Positions 21,334 through 32,130 of a stretch of DNA of 64,000 nucleotides are shown here, piece by piece. Where the stretch lies: the NCBI GenBank assembly GCA_958450325.1, contig OY288243.1, positions 43,193,378 through 43,257,377 on the forward strand, written 5' to 3'. The notes under the pieces are model-generated. The model saw only the letters and a program-made list of their open reading frames with translations. It made no database searches and was not told the DNA's origin. The DNA is from Agrostemma githago (Eukaryota; Streptophyta; Magnoliopsida; Caryophyllales; Caryophyllaceae). Both the position numbers and the translations under genes were made by a program. Numbering within the stretch: the stretch's first letter is position 1; each line of letters starts with the position of its first letter.

Positions 21334-21730
21334 GGATCAGGTGATCCGAGATAAAAGAGGAAAGGTTGACTTGGTTTGATTGTGTGATCTTTTTTGAAAA
21401 TGTGGTTGGGCGCCATCTTCTAGAAGATGTACTTGGGCTGATTTTGTGACGGGTTCGTCTTTGACCGGGTTTTGACCCGGTCGCCAAAAGACGGGATTTA
21501 TTTTTGGTGTCGGTTTTGGCCCAAATTAGTCTTATTTTGCTCGGAACGACCCACTGGGCCTGAATTTGATGTCTGTTTTGTGAGATTTGCACTCCGCTAA
21601 AAGTCCATGTCAGATATTATTGATTTCGGGCCCAAATCCGAGGATACTAAGTCACGTTTGCGTCCGATCATCATCGGGTGTTTGTCGGGAACTGCTATAG
21701 ACACTAGCAGGCAAAATGCGGGTGTCTACA

Positions 21731-22073
21731 ATTAATAAATACTTTTTTTTTTCTTCATAAAAACACCCAAATTTTGGATTTTTCTTCATTGATTATTTAT
21801 TTATTAATGTTTAATAGATTATTACCTACAATTTGAAGGTATAACAAACACAAAATCAAATTATTTATTTTTTAACTCAAGAAATTTATGACCCGAGACT
21901 CACCTGACCTGCTATTAACCCAACTCGAACCGTACCCGACTCGAAATAACATAAACCGATAAAAGTGGCTAACCGAAATGAACTCGATCGAAATCGAACT
22001 GAAACTGAAATTTATGCTAACCCGATTAAGACCGAATCAATTTAACCCGATCCGAAACCGAATCAAATGACCC
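21731..22073. repeat. 343-bp direct repeat flanking Tat-A (right copy)
   Basis: Identical to 4632-4974. It continues into the hAT right end (CTTTTGCCAGGTCTA to 22087), so the original hAT sequence is restored by removing Tat-A and one copy. Confidence 0.93.
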
Positions 22074-22087
22074 TTTTGCCAGGTCTA

Positions 22088-22095
22088 GCGATACA
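22088..22095. repeat. Target-site duplication (right) of hAT-type element
   Basis: GCGATACA, identical to 4416-4423. The family C LTR resumes with GTGGCGGAAACACTG. Confidence 0.9.
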
Positions 22096-23346
22096 GTGGC
22101 GGAAACACTGTAGAGTCGGGATTATAACACGCTGTAACTATGTTTAGATAAAAATTTAAATGGTAAAGTCAAACATTAGGCCTTAAATAAATTGGCCCAA
22201 AATGAAAACATTCCACAAAGGGGGTTTAAATTTCCATAATACAAAATTATTAAAATTAATCGAGCAGGGATCATGTCTGCCCGCTAGCCCACACCCGGAA
22301 ACATGCATACCTGTCATGTTAAAAACATAACAGGCATAATCAGTGAGGAGAAACGTCAACGTTCTCCCAGCCGTATAACATGATTTTAAAACAGTAATTA
22401 CAAATATAGGAAAAATAGTCAAAATGGAAAACAGTAAAACAGTATATTAAAATAAGCTTTCAGCGCGAAATGAAATAATTAAAAGGGTTTCCGAAGAAAC
22501 ATAAAAATATTTGCCAACCTGCAAACCAATTTATACCGATAACAAAAATATTCAAATGGCGTTATGGATAGAATTAATGTAGAATCTAGACTTTCACTAG
22601 GACAATACTAAACTAGCTTCGAGAACTTAGTCAAACAAATCAGACTTCGGTCTCTAACTAGGCAACTCAACCATAACAGGACTGCGTGCAGCGAGGTCCT
22701 GACTTAAGTAATGTACACCCCTCCTGGACACCAACCGTAATCCAGTTCAACCCGACGGCGACTAACACGATGCGATATCTAAGTTTAAGGTCAAAATATA
22801 CACACTCCTGAACACAAACCATGCTCAGTTCAATGACCAATGTGTCTCTACATAGACACACCAGCTTTATAGTTGATGGCAAAACGTACATCCCAGACTA
22901 TATTACTCTTAACCCACACTTATCCATATTCCATAACTCCAAAACAATCCATTATCGATATTTAAAAGATGTATTCAATACAAACAATAGGAGAACAAAA
23001 GAAAAAGGAATCACTTTCCAAAAGAGGAAACTTTCTATTTTAGGAAACATATATTTTTAGAAACTTTACCAGAAATAGCATCCCATCAAAATAGCGAAAA
23101 TATTAGTTTATACCAACATCACATTTTTAGTAAACGATATAGATTTATAAAACTAATACTTTCGGCCTTAACGATATTAATTACCAAAGTGAACATTTAA
23201 TTTTATGAAATTATTAGAATATCGTATAAGCGTTATAAAATGATTAAAAATGTCTTAAACATTTTAATATTACTAATTAGGGTGTTTTCAAAAGTTATAT
23301 AGCTAAAATTCCCTAATTATTATTAGTTTCGACAATAAAATTATAA
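22096..23346 (-). repeat. Family C LTR 1, middle piece
   Basis: It matches 35056 to about 36292 and 40447-41695 closely. It is cut at 23346 by the CACTA element. Small frames here (22183-22422, 22821-23060) recur in the other copies without any domain. Confidence 0.88.
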
Positions 23347-23394
23347 CACTAGTAGAAAAAGGTCAAATTGCTACTCCTTATTTGAGGCGTTTTT

Positions 23395-23530
23395 GCTAAA
23401 TAGCAGCAACACATTTTCCTTTTTTAATAATACTAATTTTGAGTGATGCGTTTTTTTAAATAAGATGCAGCACATACATAAAAAATTGGTTGTGCTGCGT
23501 CAGAACAAGGAAGACGCCTCGTCTCTTTAT
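23395..23530. repeat. CACTA left subterminal repeats
   Basis: Imperfect repeats of GCAGCA and GATGCGTTTTT-like words (23402-23412, 23443-23455, 23466-23475, 23493-23515). These are candidate transposase-binding sites. Confidence 0.5.
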
Positions 23531-23653
23531 TAAAAAAAGCAAACAAATAAGGGGATCTAGGGTTTTTGTTTGAAACACACCCTTCATCCATCCATTATGT
23601 CTCTCGTCTTTCCTTCCTCTCTTCTGATAACGAAATATTCTTTTACTATTTCA

Positions 23654-24455
23654 ATGGAGTCCACAGAGTTAGAAGCCATCAACAACTATGAAGACGCCGC
23701 CAACGACGATGTTGTTGTCCATGAGTCCCACGACTGCCCTCACTCTCTTTCTGACGACGGAGCTAGCCCTAGGTCTGCATCTTCTTCCTTTTTGAAATCA
23801 TCAATTGTCGAATTACAGTGTTTTATAACCCTAATTGCTTTAATTTTATCGATTTGTGAGATTAGGGTTTGTTGATTTTTGAAAGTTCTGGGCTTCTATT
23901 CATGAATTTGGTCGAATTTATATGTTAATTAGCACTTTATTGTTGCTTTTTGACCTGTTTAGTACATCAATTTAGTTATCTTTTGAACCGTGCCTTTAAA
24001 GTTCGCCTTGTGAATGAATTTATCAGATTGTCTCTTCTTGTGAACGAAGTTCATCTTGTGACCTGTTAAGCTAGCTGCTGTAACTCGTGTTGTTGACAGC
24101 ATGACCAAAAATCTCAGGCGTACTCTTTTTGAGGCTACTGACGCTTCTAATGTCGTGTTGAATGGTTAGTCCACTAAGTCTCTGATGGACTCTCATTATT
24201 ATCCCGTCTTGCCTATTTCTTGGGTTTCTCTTCTTTCTATTTTTTGTGAAGATTTTGGTATAGGTGTCCCTACTTTACTTTGCCCTGCGTGTATGCATTC
24301 TCATAAACTGCGTTGCGAACTTGGCTTTTCTTTACTATTGTTGATACAAGTTCATGACTGTTGAATTAATTATGAACGGCAGGTATTGACACACTTTTTC
24401 TTGGAGCTGAGACATTCAGAGGCATGTACTTGTCCAATTTTTCTTGGAACTGCAG
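23654..24455 (+). pseudogene. Captured gene fragment in CACTA, three chained exons
   Basis: Three segments join with GT-AG introns and matching phases. Exon 1 is 23654-23772 (ATG; MESTELEAINNYEDAA, acidic; ends AG/GTCTGC in phase 2). Exon 2 is 24100-24164 (after TTGACAG; SMTKNLRRTLFEATDASNVV; ends in phase 1 at G/GTTAGT). Exon 3 starts at 24383 after CGGCAG (GIDTLFLGAETFRG) and runs to about 24455. The upstream leader (23560-23650) also looks like a plant 5' UTR. I do not recognise the protein. The frame is lost further on, so it is read as captured host sequence, not a working gene. Confidence 0.5.
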
Positions 24456-27400
24456 GTGGTTTTATGGGCTAATCGTCTCTGATTAGTTCTATACTTGTCC
24501 AATTTCTGTGTTTTTCTATTTTTTTGTTTTTCACTTGAGTGCATTGGATAGAAATGGCAGCAGGTTGACGATGTATCACTTTTAGGAAGTACGAATGTTT
24601 TTCAAAGTGTTCACTTGGATGGTGCTGAGTCATTTTCTGATCGTTGGGTACTATTGGGTACATATGATTGTTAGGTCGAGGTAAATGAATGTGATGGTTC
24701 CTTAATATAGCATGTGGTTGTGAACTTCTGATCTCGTAATTTAGCTCTAACATTTGGTAAATCATAATAATGTTATAAATATATGCAATACATAGGATTA
24801 CGATTTGAAAGAGAAAGGGAGGGATCGGGGATGAGAGGTGGGAGATACCTACAGTAGAAGTTAGTGCTACTACTAGTAGTACTCTGTTGGTTCCGCTGCA
24901 AATACGTTGACTCCTATTAAAGCCCCCGCCCCTTATTATTAGCCCACTGCCCACTCCTACTACTTTCTTACTCATCACACTATTTACTAAGTACTTTATC
25001 CACATACCCCCAGACACTTAGGTATCATATCCATATTACATATTCTCTACCTTCCCCATTCACATATGTAGATGAACTACTTTGTTATGCTGAATGTTTG
25101 CTTTTCGGTTTACTTCAATGAACTTACGCTGCTTGAATTTAACCCATTTACTGAATTTCACTTTGACGAACAGTTTGTGAGAATCAGATCATTTTGATGG
25201 GTAATTGGAGTTGGTATCTGTTAGATTGGTTGATGGGGTTGTGTATATGCATTTGAAATTTATTACACTGTTACTCGTTGAATTTCTTAGTATAATCTTA
25301 TGTTGCTTGAATTTGGCTCATTGTTTGTTTGAGGAATCATTCAGAAAGCTTCAATCTCGTTAAATCTTGTTATTACTCCACCACCGCCGCCTCAATCACA
25401 TCAACTCAATCTTGTTATCACTTAAACTCAATCACTTTGTGGAGTCAGTTTTTAAACAAACATGCCGATGTTGATGCTGATTTTAATTTATTGTTTGATT
25501 GAATGATGATGATGGTCAGTAGGATTGTCTTGCAGATCTATTTCCTTCACTTCCTACGTCTTTGCCATGTGAATATTGCCTTGTTCACTGCACACTCTCA
25601 CCCTTTCTCATACACTCATGCTTCTACTACTCCTAATAAACTAACTTCCTCTTTCTAACTTCTCTTTTTCTTCCTGCTCTATCTTCTCTTGGAAGTCTCT
25701 CTTCTCTCTTTCCTTTTTGCGTTTCCTTTGATAAAAATGTTATGAATTTGTTCAATGAACCACATATCATGAAAAAAGAACGTCTTTATTAAGTACGAGT
25801 TCTTTTTAAGCTTAAGACTGTCTCAGATGAGGTTTTTCGGATTTGCATGATTACTTAATCAATGCTTTGTATCTGCTGCCATCTGTATTGGACGGTCTCT
25901 ATATAATTCTTTGATGCTACATTTAATATTGTTTAGTAAGCTTTTAATTTGTAATGTATTACAAAAAAGAACCCTTTTGAACCATGTTATTATAATGTGA
26001 ATTAGCAGTCAATCGTTTCAATTCTCGGGGAGATTATATCATCATGGGTCATCCATAGCATTATGCTCTTATAAGAAACTATGACCTGAGGCAGATTATG
26101 TATGTCTAATCATTGGGATTTACTTAGTTTTTTGATATTTATAGCTCCGCATTCTTTCAGGGATCAACTTGGAGACCTCGAACTATTTACAACATGTACT
26201 TCACCACGCCATCTAATGAAACACCTTAAATTGATGCTTGAGTATCTTTTCCCTATTTTCTTCTGTAAAAGACAATTTGATGAAGACATTTCTCTCTTCT
26301 TCCTTCTTTGAGGATCCTTACACCCTTAATTTTCACCCAAAAAGCCAAAGTGAAGTACATTAGAAATCGGAGGGAGTATAGATTAGCTTCTTTCTACGTT
26401 GTAGATTTTGGTTACAAGTTGTCAATTATTAACTTCATTATCTTTGTAATGATATGAACAAATTTTTATTGGTCTATTGCAAGTTTTTTTCCAGTGTGTA
26501 ACTAATTTAGGGTTTCTTTTCGCTGGCGTTTTCTGTTTGTGCTTTTGCTGCAGAATTTGTATCAGCATAATGGATTCTTGATTTCTCGGCGTTCTGGTTG
26601 ATCTCTAGCTACTGGGTTGCTTATGTAGTTCCATTAATGGAAGTTTAGGTAAATCTAATGCTTTTGAATTAATTATCACCTTTGTTTCATTCAACTTATT
26701 CTTGTTCTGTATATCAGTCGGGTGAGGACAATTTCTCTACAATGATATGTTTGTATTAAAACTAGAAGGTAGTGGGAGTGTACTGTTTGTATAAGAAGAG
26801 TAGTAGTAATCTAGTAGAGGTGTGAAAACTGAGAATGAAAAGAAACCGGAGTCTAAATAATAGAATAAACTTTTCTCTTCTTTTTTTTACTCCGAATTGT
26901 ATTGGTTTCCTATCTAAAACGGAGTCAAATAGAAATTTGATCATTCTGTGGTGTTTTGTCAATTTGAGACACCTGTTTCAAATTTACGTTTTAATTCATT
27001 TCTCAAAGTAGAGTATTTGGGTTCAATTTAATTTGGTTCTGATGCAAATGTTGATATTGGTGGTTCAATTGAGTGGTTCAGTGGAGAAAATGAAACATTA
27101 AGTCCACTAACGAAAATGAAACTTCTTAGAAATATGTGAACAATTGTGAATGCTATAATAAATCAGCATGATAGACTAACAATATTTTCACTAAACTTCC
27201 ATCCTCTAAAATTGGAAAACCACTACTTTAAAGAAGAAAAAGTGAAGTTAGGGGCTTGGGGCTTATAGTTAATAGTCCTATCTTGTTAGGTAAATTATAG
27301 TATTTGCAGGAGACATAGACATGGAAGTAGGGGTTCTCCATTTAGGTGAAGTTAATACTTTCAAGATAAAAATACCAGTTGCAGTATATTATAATTACAC

Positions 27401-28965
27401 TAATAAAAGCAGCTTGGAGCTTATACTTATTAGTCTTATAATCATTTTTATTTGGACAAATGTTCTTTCGAACCAGTTGCAGTCTCTGAGAAAAGGACAT
27501 GGGACGAGAAAAGTTTAGGAATAATGTGTAGTTCTAGAAAATTGACGTACTTATCTCATTTCTTAGTAAGGTTATTTCTCACCTAGAGTCTTAATAGTTA
27601 GGCGAAGTTAATGCTTTTTGTACATCAACTTTAGTGGGCCTGCAAGATAAAAAAATGCTAAAAAAATGCTCAGTCTAGTTGTGTGCTGAGTACCGAGTAA
27701 TCAATCCATGCTATTTATTTGCTTATTCATTCACCTCACCAACTGTTTTCACTTATTTCTGAGGCATCGTTTTCAACTGAGCGGTCAATTAAAAACTATG
27801 AAAGTCATTGGAAATAATTTCTTTTGAATATTGACAAGAAAAAACATTCGAATATTTACATTTATTTGATTCGTCTTTAAGTTGTTGACCCCAACTTAAA
27901 GTTGATCAATATGGAGGTTCAATTAAATGAGACCAGATACTGAATCTGAAAGCATTATTTGTTAAGCACTTGTATTCTTTGATGTTACATTCTACCTTAA
28001 CTCACACTTTTAACTTGCCTTTCTCGACATCTTTCTTTTTTACTCCTTATAATATATATATATTTTATATTCCTGATCTTTATATGCCTCCTCATTTCGT
28101 CTTATGTACTCCCTAACGATGCTCAACCATCTCACCTTCATCTCGACCCAACCATGTCCTCTGCTCAGGATCAATAGTACAAACGAATATCCACAATTGC
28201 TCATCATCCACTCACTTCCAACTTATCTCAACCACTCACATTCACAATCTCAACTAACCTCCATGACAACCTTTTATGCCTCTTCTCTTGGCCGGCTCTG
28301 CTCCACCGCGCTCTACGTTGCCCCAGCCAGTCACCTTTTTCTCCTATAACACTAAGTAACACTTTCTTTCTTTATTTTTTTATTCTCCCTTTTATTCAAA
28401 CAATCTTATGTTTTCAAAGTTTTCTGGTTGCTTTTATTAGAAGAATAGGACGTAGCCCTCAGTCCTGCAATATGTTTGCCTTTGCTGCAAAAGCAACACT
28501 TAGACTTGTGTTCACTGTTTTGTTACTCTTTTTTATCGTTCCGTGTTCATGCTCACTTTATTTTACATCCACTCTTAAACCAACTTTGTCTTGCCCAATT
28601 TCATTCTTCACATCGTCTCCCCTCAACAGTCGACACAATGCTATCTGCCTCTACCCAAACTATAAACTGTTATTCTTGCGATATCTTGGTAAAACATTGT
28701 TTAGAATATAAGACGTCTTATAATATTATATATAAGTGTTGGGCAATGTTGGAGAGTGACATGGAGAACGTGAGGAAAGCATTCAGTGTTGGATTTATGG
28801 GGCGTTGAGGATTTGGGCCCTCTTGCAGCATTCGGTTGCTGATTGCTGAAGTTCGGAGGGTCTGTTTTGGATATTTGATTTCGTTCATAGGTTGAAATGT
28901 TGTTTGTACTTCAGCAAAGTTTAATAAAGGTTAGCAGGTGAGTATATACTTAGTATATACCTGGT
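24456..28965. other. CACTA interior without recognisable coding
   Basis: T-rich, intron-like DNA. Small frames (24469-25017 minus, 26102-26311, 28472-28808) have no domain I can name. A Stowaway-type end GGAGGGAGTA is present at 26369-26378 without a visible partner. Confidence 0.5.
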
Positions 28966-29259
28966 TTGTTTCAACTAGAGATCAGAGACCCATTCGTTCT
29001 TGCTTTATCATTAGAACTTAATGTTGTGAATCAGGCTGCCAGGCTACAATTTCAAGATTTCAAGAATACAACACGGCTTTTCCTATCCATTCCAATGGGT
29101 TCTAGAATACAGACTGTATCCAGAAGGGAATCAAATATGAGATTTAAGTGCAAGAAGGTTGCAATAAAATACCAAGGCTACTATACATTCGAGATGTTGC
29201 TAGTTGATGCAAGATGCTTGGTTCAAATGGAATACGGAGCTACATATCAGGCTCTATAA
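28966..29259 (+). other. Unrecognised 97-codon frame in CACTA
   Basis: The frame begins MFQLEIRDPF and has normal, non-repetitive composition with alternating hydrophobic and basic residues (NMRFKCKKVAIKYQG near 66-80). It could be a late exon of the captured gene or part of another. I see no family signature. It is followed by T-rich DNA and then the right subterminal repeats. Confidence 0.3.
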
Positions 29260-29699
29260 ATTGGTGGATCTGCTGCGTTTAGATGCCCTCGTACTCCTCA
29301 TGTACGTATTAGCTCTCCCAGTGGCATTCTCATGGTTTTTAGCCTGATTTTAAATGCTATTACAGATCGAGAATGCACATATTTGAAATGTGAAGTTTGA
29401 TTTAGTATTTGTGCAGGTGTTACAACGACGGTAAAGATGAGATGAATGGATTGCGAGACAAATGGGTTATATTTTACAAGTCGTACGTGAGTTAGACTAA
29501 TCTAATTCTAATTTTGTAGTATTTTATTAAGCTTATGAGTATTTGTAAACGTATCCATGTTACTTTTTTAGATTTGAATAAATGTCGTGTATGTCGATTG
29601 AAATAGATAATGTAAAATATTTGGTTTTGCTTTCATTGAAAATGCATATTGGAGGTTGTACAAGATGCTCCAAAATATATTTTTTTTATTCAAAATTAA

Positions 29700-29940
29700 C
29701 CCTATTTGCGGCGTCATCTCTTAAAAAACGCCTCAAATAATGTCCTTATTTGCGGCGCCATCTCTTAAAAATGCCTCCAATAGTGTCCTCATTTGCGGCG
29801 TCTTTTCCAATAAACGCCGCAAATATAGCTCTATTTGCGGCGTTTTTCAGACGCAGCACAATATTTTTCTATCTGCGGCCCCGCCATATGAGGCCTCAAG
29901 AAAAACGCCTCACATGGGGGGTTTTTTGGAGCCGCAAATC
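29700..29940. repeat. CACTA right subterminal repeats
   Basis: At least five copies of TTTGCGGCG (for example 29705, 29751, 29792, 29835), alternating with AAACGCCNCAAAT in inverted sense. These are probably binding sites for the transposase. Confidence 0.75.
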
Positions 29941-29958
29941 AACTTTTTTCTACTAGTG

Positions 29959-32093
29959 TGAATAGAATTTAATGGCAAACATCAAATTAAATATTTGAAC
30001 GTCTTTATTTAATTAAACCAACAAATAAATTTAGAGTATGTTAAGGGATGACTTAACTCTTAAAGTTTCAGATTTAAATACTTTCAAAATTGCTGGAAGA
30101 ATAATTCTTTTAGGTAATACGAAGCATTTTAACGATAAATCACAATTTGTCCGAAAATCAATACTTATTAATTAAAGACTTTAATAAATAGTACAAAAAT
30201 TACGTAAAATAGTTAAAATATATTTATGGACATTCTGTCCAGAAAAGAAAATTTTCCAGAATCCTAAAACTCGGTTTTTAAAGCGTTTTTTCGTTAATCG
30301 TCCAATTTCGACAATAACGATTAATAAAAATAGTAATTACAAAATGATTTAAGTATTAATGTCTAAAAATTATTATTAAACCTAAAAATCATCATTTTCC
30401 AGATTATACTAATTTTCCAGATTTTCCAAAGTTCCAGATTTACCAACTTCCGTCAAAACCGTCTTTAAAACCCGTTTTCACAATTAACGATTCCATTAAT
30501 AAAACTCATCGTTCCTAACATTTTATTAAGGCACTAAAAATCATAAAATTACATTTTAATATGAAATCATCAGAATCAAAATTTTTTCCTGATTTAAACG
30601 AAAGACCATAAATCGAGAATTTAAACGACAAACACGGTTTTAACGATAAACGATGCTTTAAAGTGATTAATTAATTCATCCACTTAACAATTCCGAAAAA
30701 TTATGAAACAAATTCAGAAAATTCTATTTTACCAGAAAGTTTTACCACGTCAAAAATCAAATTAAAATAAAATGTTTAAGTACTAGAACTAAAAATCGGC
30801 TTTTAATCGTTTTTATCCGTAAACGGTAATAATTCAATAATCGATATCAAAAATATCAGAAAAATAAGAAATTATTAAAAATCATCAAAAACAACATTTT
30901 TCCAGAATATAAACATATATTACATGTTTAGGCCGAATATTACGATTTTACAAACTAATGTGACGATTTAATCGTTAATCTCGTAAAAGCGATAAAAATA
31001 CCGAAACATGCAAATTTTCAACTTTAAAATTTTTTCCAGATTTTATGACATAAAAATATTGCCAAAATAAAACATAAAAATATATACATGCAAATACTCA
31101 ATTAAAATCATGAAATATCGAGTAACATCGACGTTACCTCTACTCCAAGTCTGAATCGATTATATACTCGTCGGACTCGGGATCATCCACAAAACCTACA
31201 TCACACAAAAATCGTGGTAGAAAAATACCATGAGAAAAATTAAGAAAATCAATGGTAAATAATGATCGAAAACCAATCGATTATTACCTTAACGATAGGA
31301 TCGGAAAGAGGATTAATTTTACGATAAAAATGAGACGATCAAGACTCGATTAGGGACAAAATTGGGCTGGAAAATATGGCTGAAACTCATGGACAATATG
31401 AAGGAATTGAAGAGTATTTTCTTTGTTTAATGTGGTTGAACGAGAATGAATGAAAAGAAATGAATTATGTGAATTGTGTGAATGAATATGATCTTAAAAA
31501 TTGATGAAAACAATGTTAGATACACTTAAAAAAACCAGCCAAAATGGATTAACAAGGGAGAGTGAAGAGTTTGCAATTAGTCACCAAATTCATTAAGGTA
31601 ATAAAAATATCTAAGGCTTTAATCACTTTATAAAACCAAATGAAAAAAAAATGTGAAGATGTGTGACCATGGGTGTCATGGTCTAAAAAGGGGCCAAAAA
31701 GTGCTTCTTTTAAATGTAGGTTGATAAAAATAAGAATCGTATAATTACTAAAAGCATTTCAAAGCAATTCGAGTAAACCTCGCGATAGAAAATAATTATT
31801 TACGAAACTTTGTTATAAAATGATTAAAGGATAAATTTTTCGTAAATAAAAATATTTCTTAGTTGGAAATATTATATAAATGTGTTTAGACATTTTTAGG
31901 AAAAGAAATAACATAAATCCAAGCTTAAAACGTTAGTTCGTAGAAAAAATAGGACTCCTCGCGAATAAATAAATAGTTTGCGATGAAAATTTTATAAATA
32001 GATCAGGAAAATAAAATATTTAAAATCTTTTAATAAGAATAAATAATATTTGACTTGAAAATGTATGAAGCTTGAAAATTAGCGGGTGTTACA
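29959..32093 (-). repeat. Family C LTR 1, last piece
   Basis: It resumes the LTR after the CACTA element and ends GCGGGTGTTACA. Compared with the solo LTR at 40415-43905 it lacks about 75 bp before the end (present at about 43815-43887). Confidence 0.88.
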
Positions 32094-32103
32094 ATCCTCC
32101 CCA

Positions 32104-32130
32104 CTAAAAGAAAGTTTCGTCCTCGAAACT
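32104..32130 (-). pseudogene. Remnant of polyprotein C-terminus (SFEDETFF-stop)
   Basis: On the minus strand the nine codons SFEDETFF-stop end just before a purine tract (AGTGGGGAGGAT) and the LTR. A FEDE tail followed by GGGGGAG and TGTAACACCC is how many plant chromoviruses of the Tekay/Del type end. This links a coding-less element to that lineage. Confidence 0.55.

Larger units (their letters stand above)
4975..21730 (-). mobile_element. Tat-A: full-length Ty3/gypsy element of the Tat lineage
   Basis: The element is 16.8 kb with 2.95-kb LTRs (TG to CA), a primer site, a polypurine tract and one unbroken gag-pol frame on the minus strand. A convergent antisense gene lies in the 3' region. 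Two RNase H regions, the second of archaeal type, place it in the Tat lineage (Ogre/Retand-like). The LTRs differ by roughly nine substitutions plus two microsatellite length changes by eye, so insertion was recent. It lies in the hAT-type element and is flanked by a 343-bp direct repeat. Confidence 0.95.
18784..21730 (-). repeat. Tat-A 5' LTR (2947 bp)
   Basis: This is the near-identical partner of 4975-7933. Visible differences include CGCGCGGG for CGCGTGGG near 18820, TTGTGGTTA for TTGTGATTA near 18906, and shorter (TA)n and (GT)n runs. As the 5' LTR of a minus-strand element it carries the promoter used for gag-pol. Confidence 0.95.
4424..22087. mobile_element. hAT-type miniature element (565 bp) split by Tat-A
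   Basis: Terminal inverted repeats TAGACCTGGCAAA are at 4424-4436 and, inverted, at 22075-22087. They are flanked by the 8-bp duplication GCGATACA, as expected for the hAT superfamily. Without Tat-A and its flanking duplication the element is 4424-4974 plus 22074-22087. It has no transposase. The interior is a run of CCGAAC/ACCCGAAT-like words, usual in non-autonomous plant hAT elements with this TIR type. It inserted into a family C LTR. Confidence 0.88.
23347..29958. mobile_element. CACTA (En/Spm-type) element, non-autonomous, 6.6 kb
   Basis: The ends CACTAGTAGAAAAA (23347-23360) and its inverse (29945-29958) are typical CACTA termini. The 3-bp flanks are TAA and TGA; the empty site in other LTR copies reads ATTATAAATAGG, so this is a TSD with one later change. 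Both ends carry subterminal repeats with GAGGCGTTTTT and TTTGCGGC words. I see no TNPD- or TNPA-like transposase, so it depends on another element. The interior contains what look like captured gene exons and long T-rich introns. Confidence 0.88.

Noticed and set aside
22821..23060. 79-codon frame repeated at 35815-36003 and 41171-41410
   Set aside because: Shared only because it is LTR sequence; the reading frame and length vary between copies.
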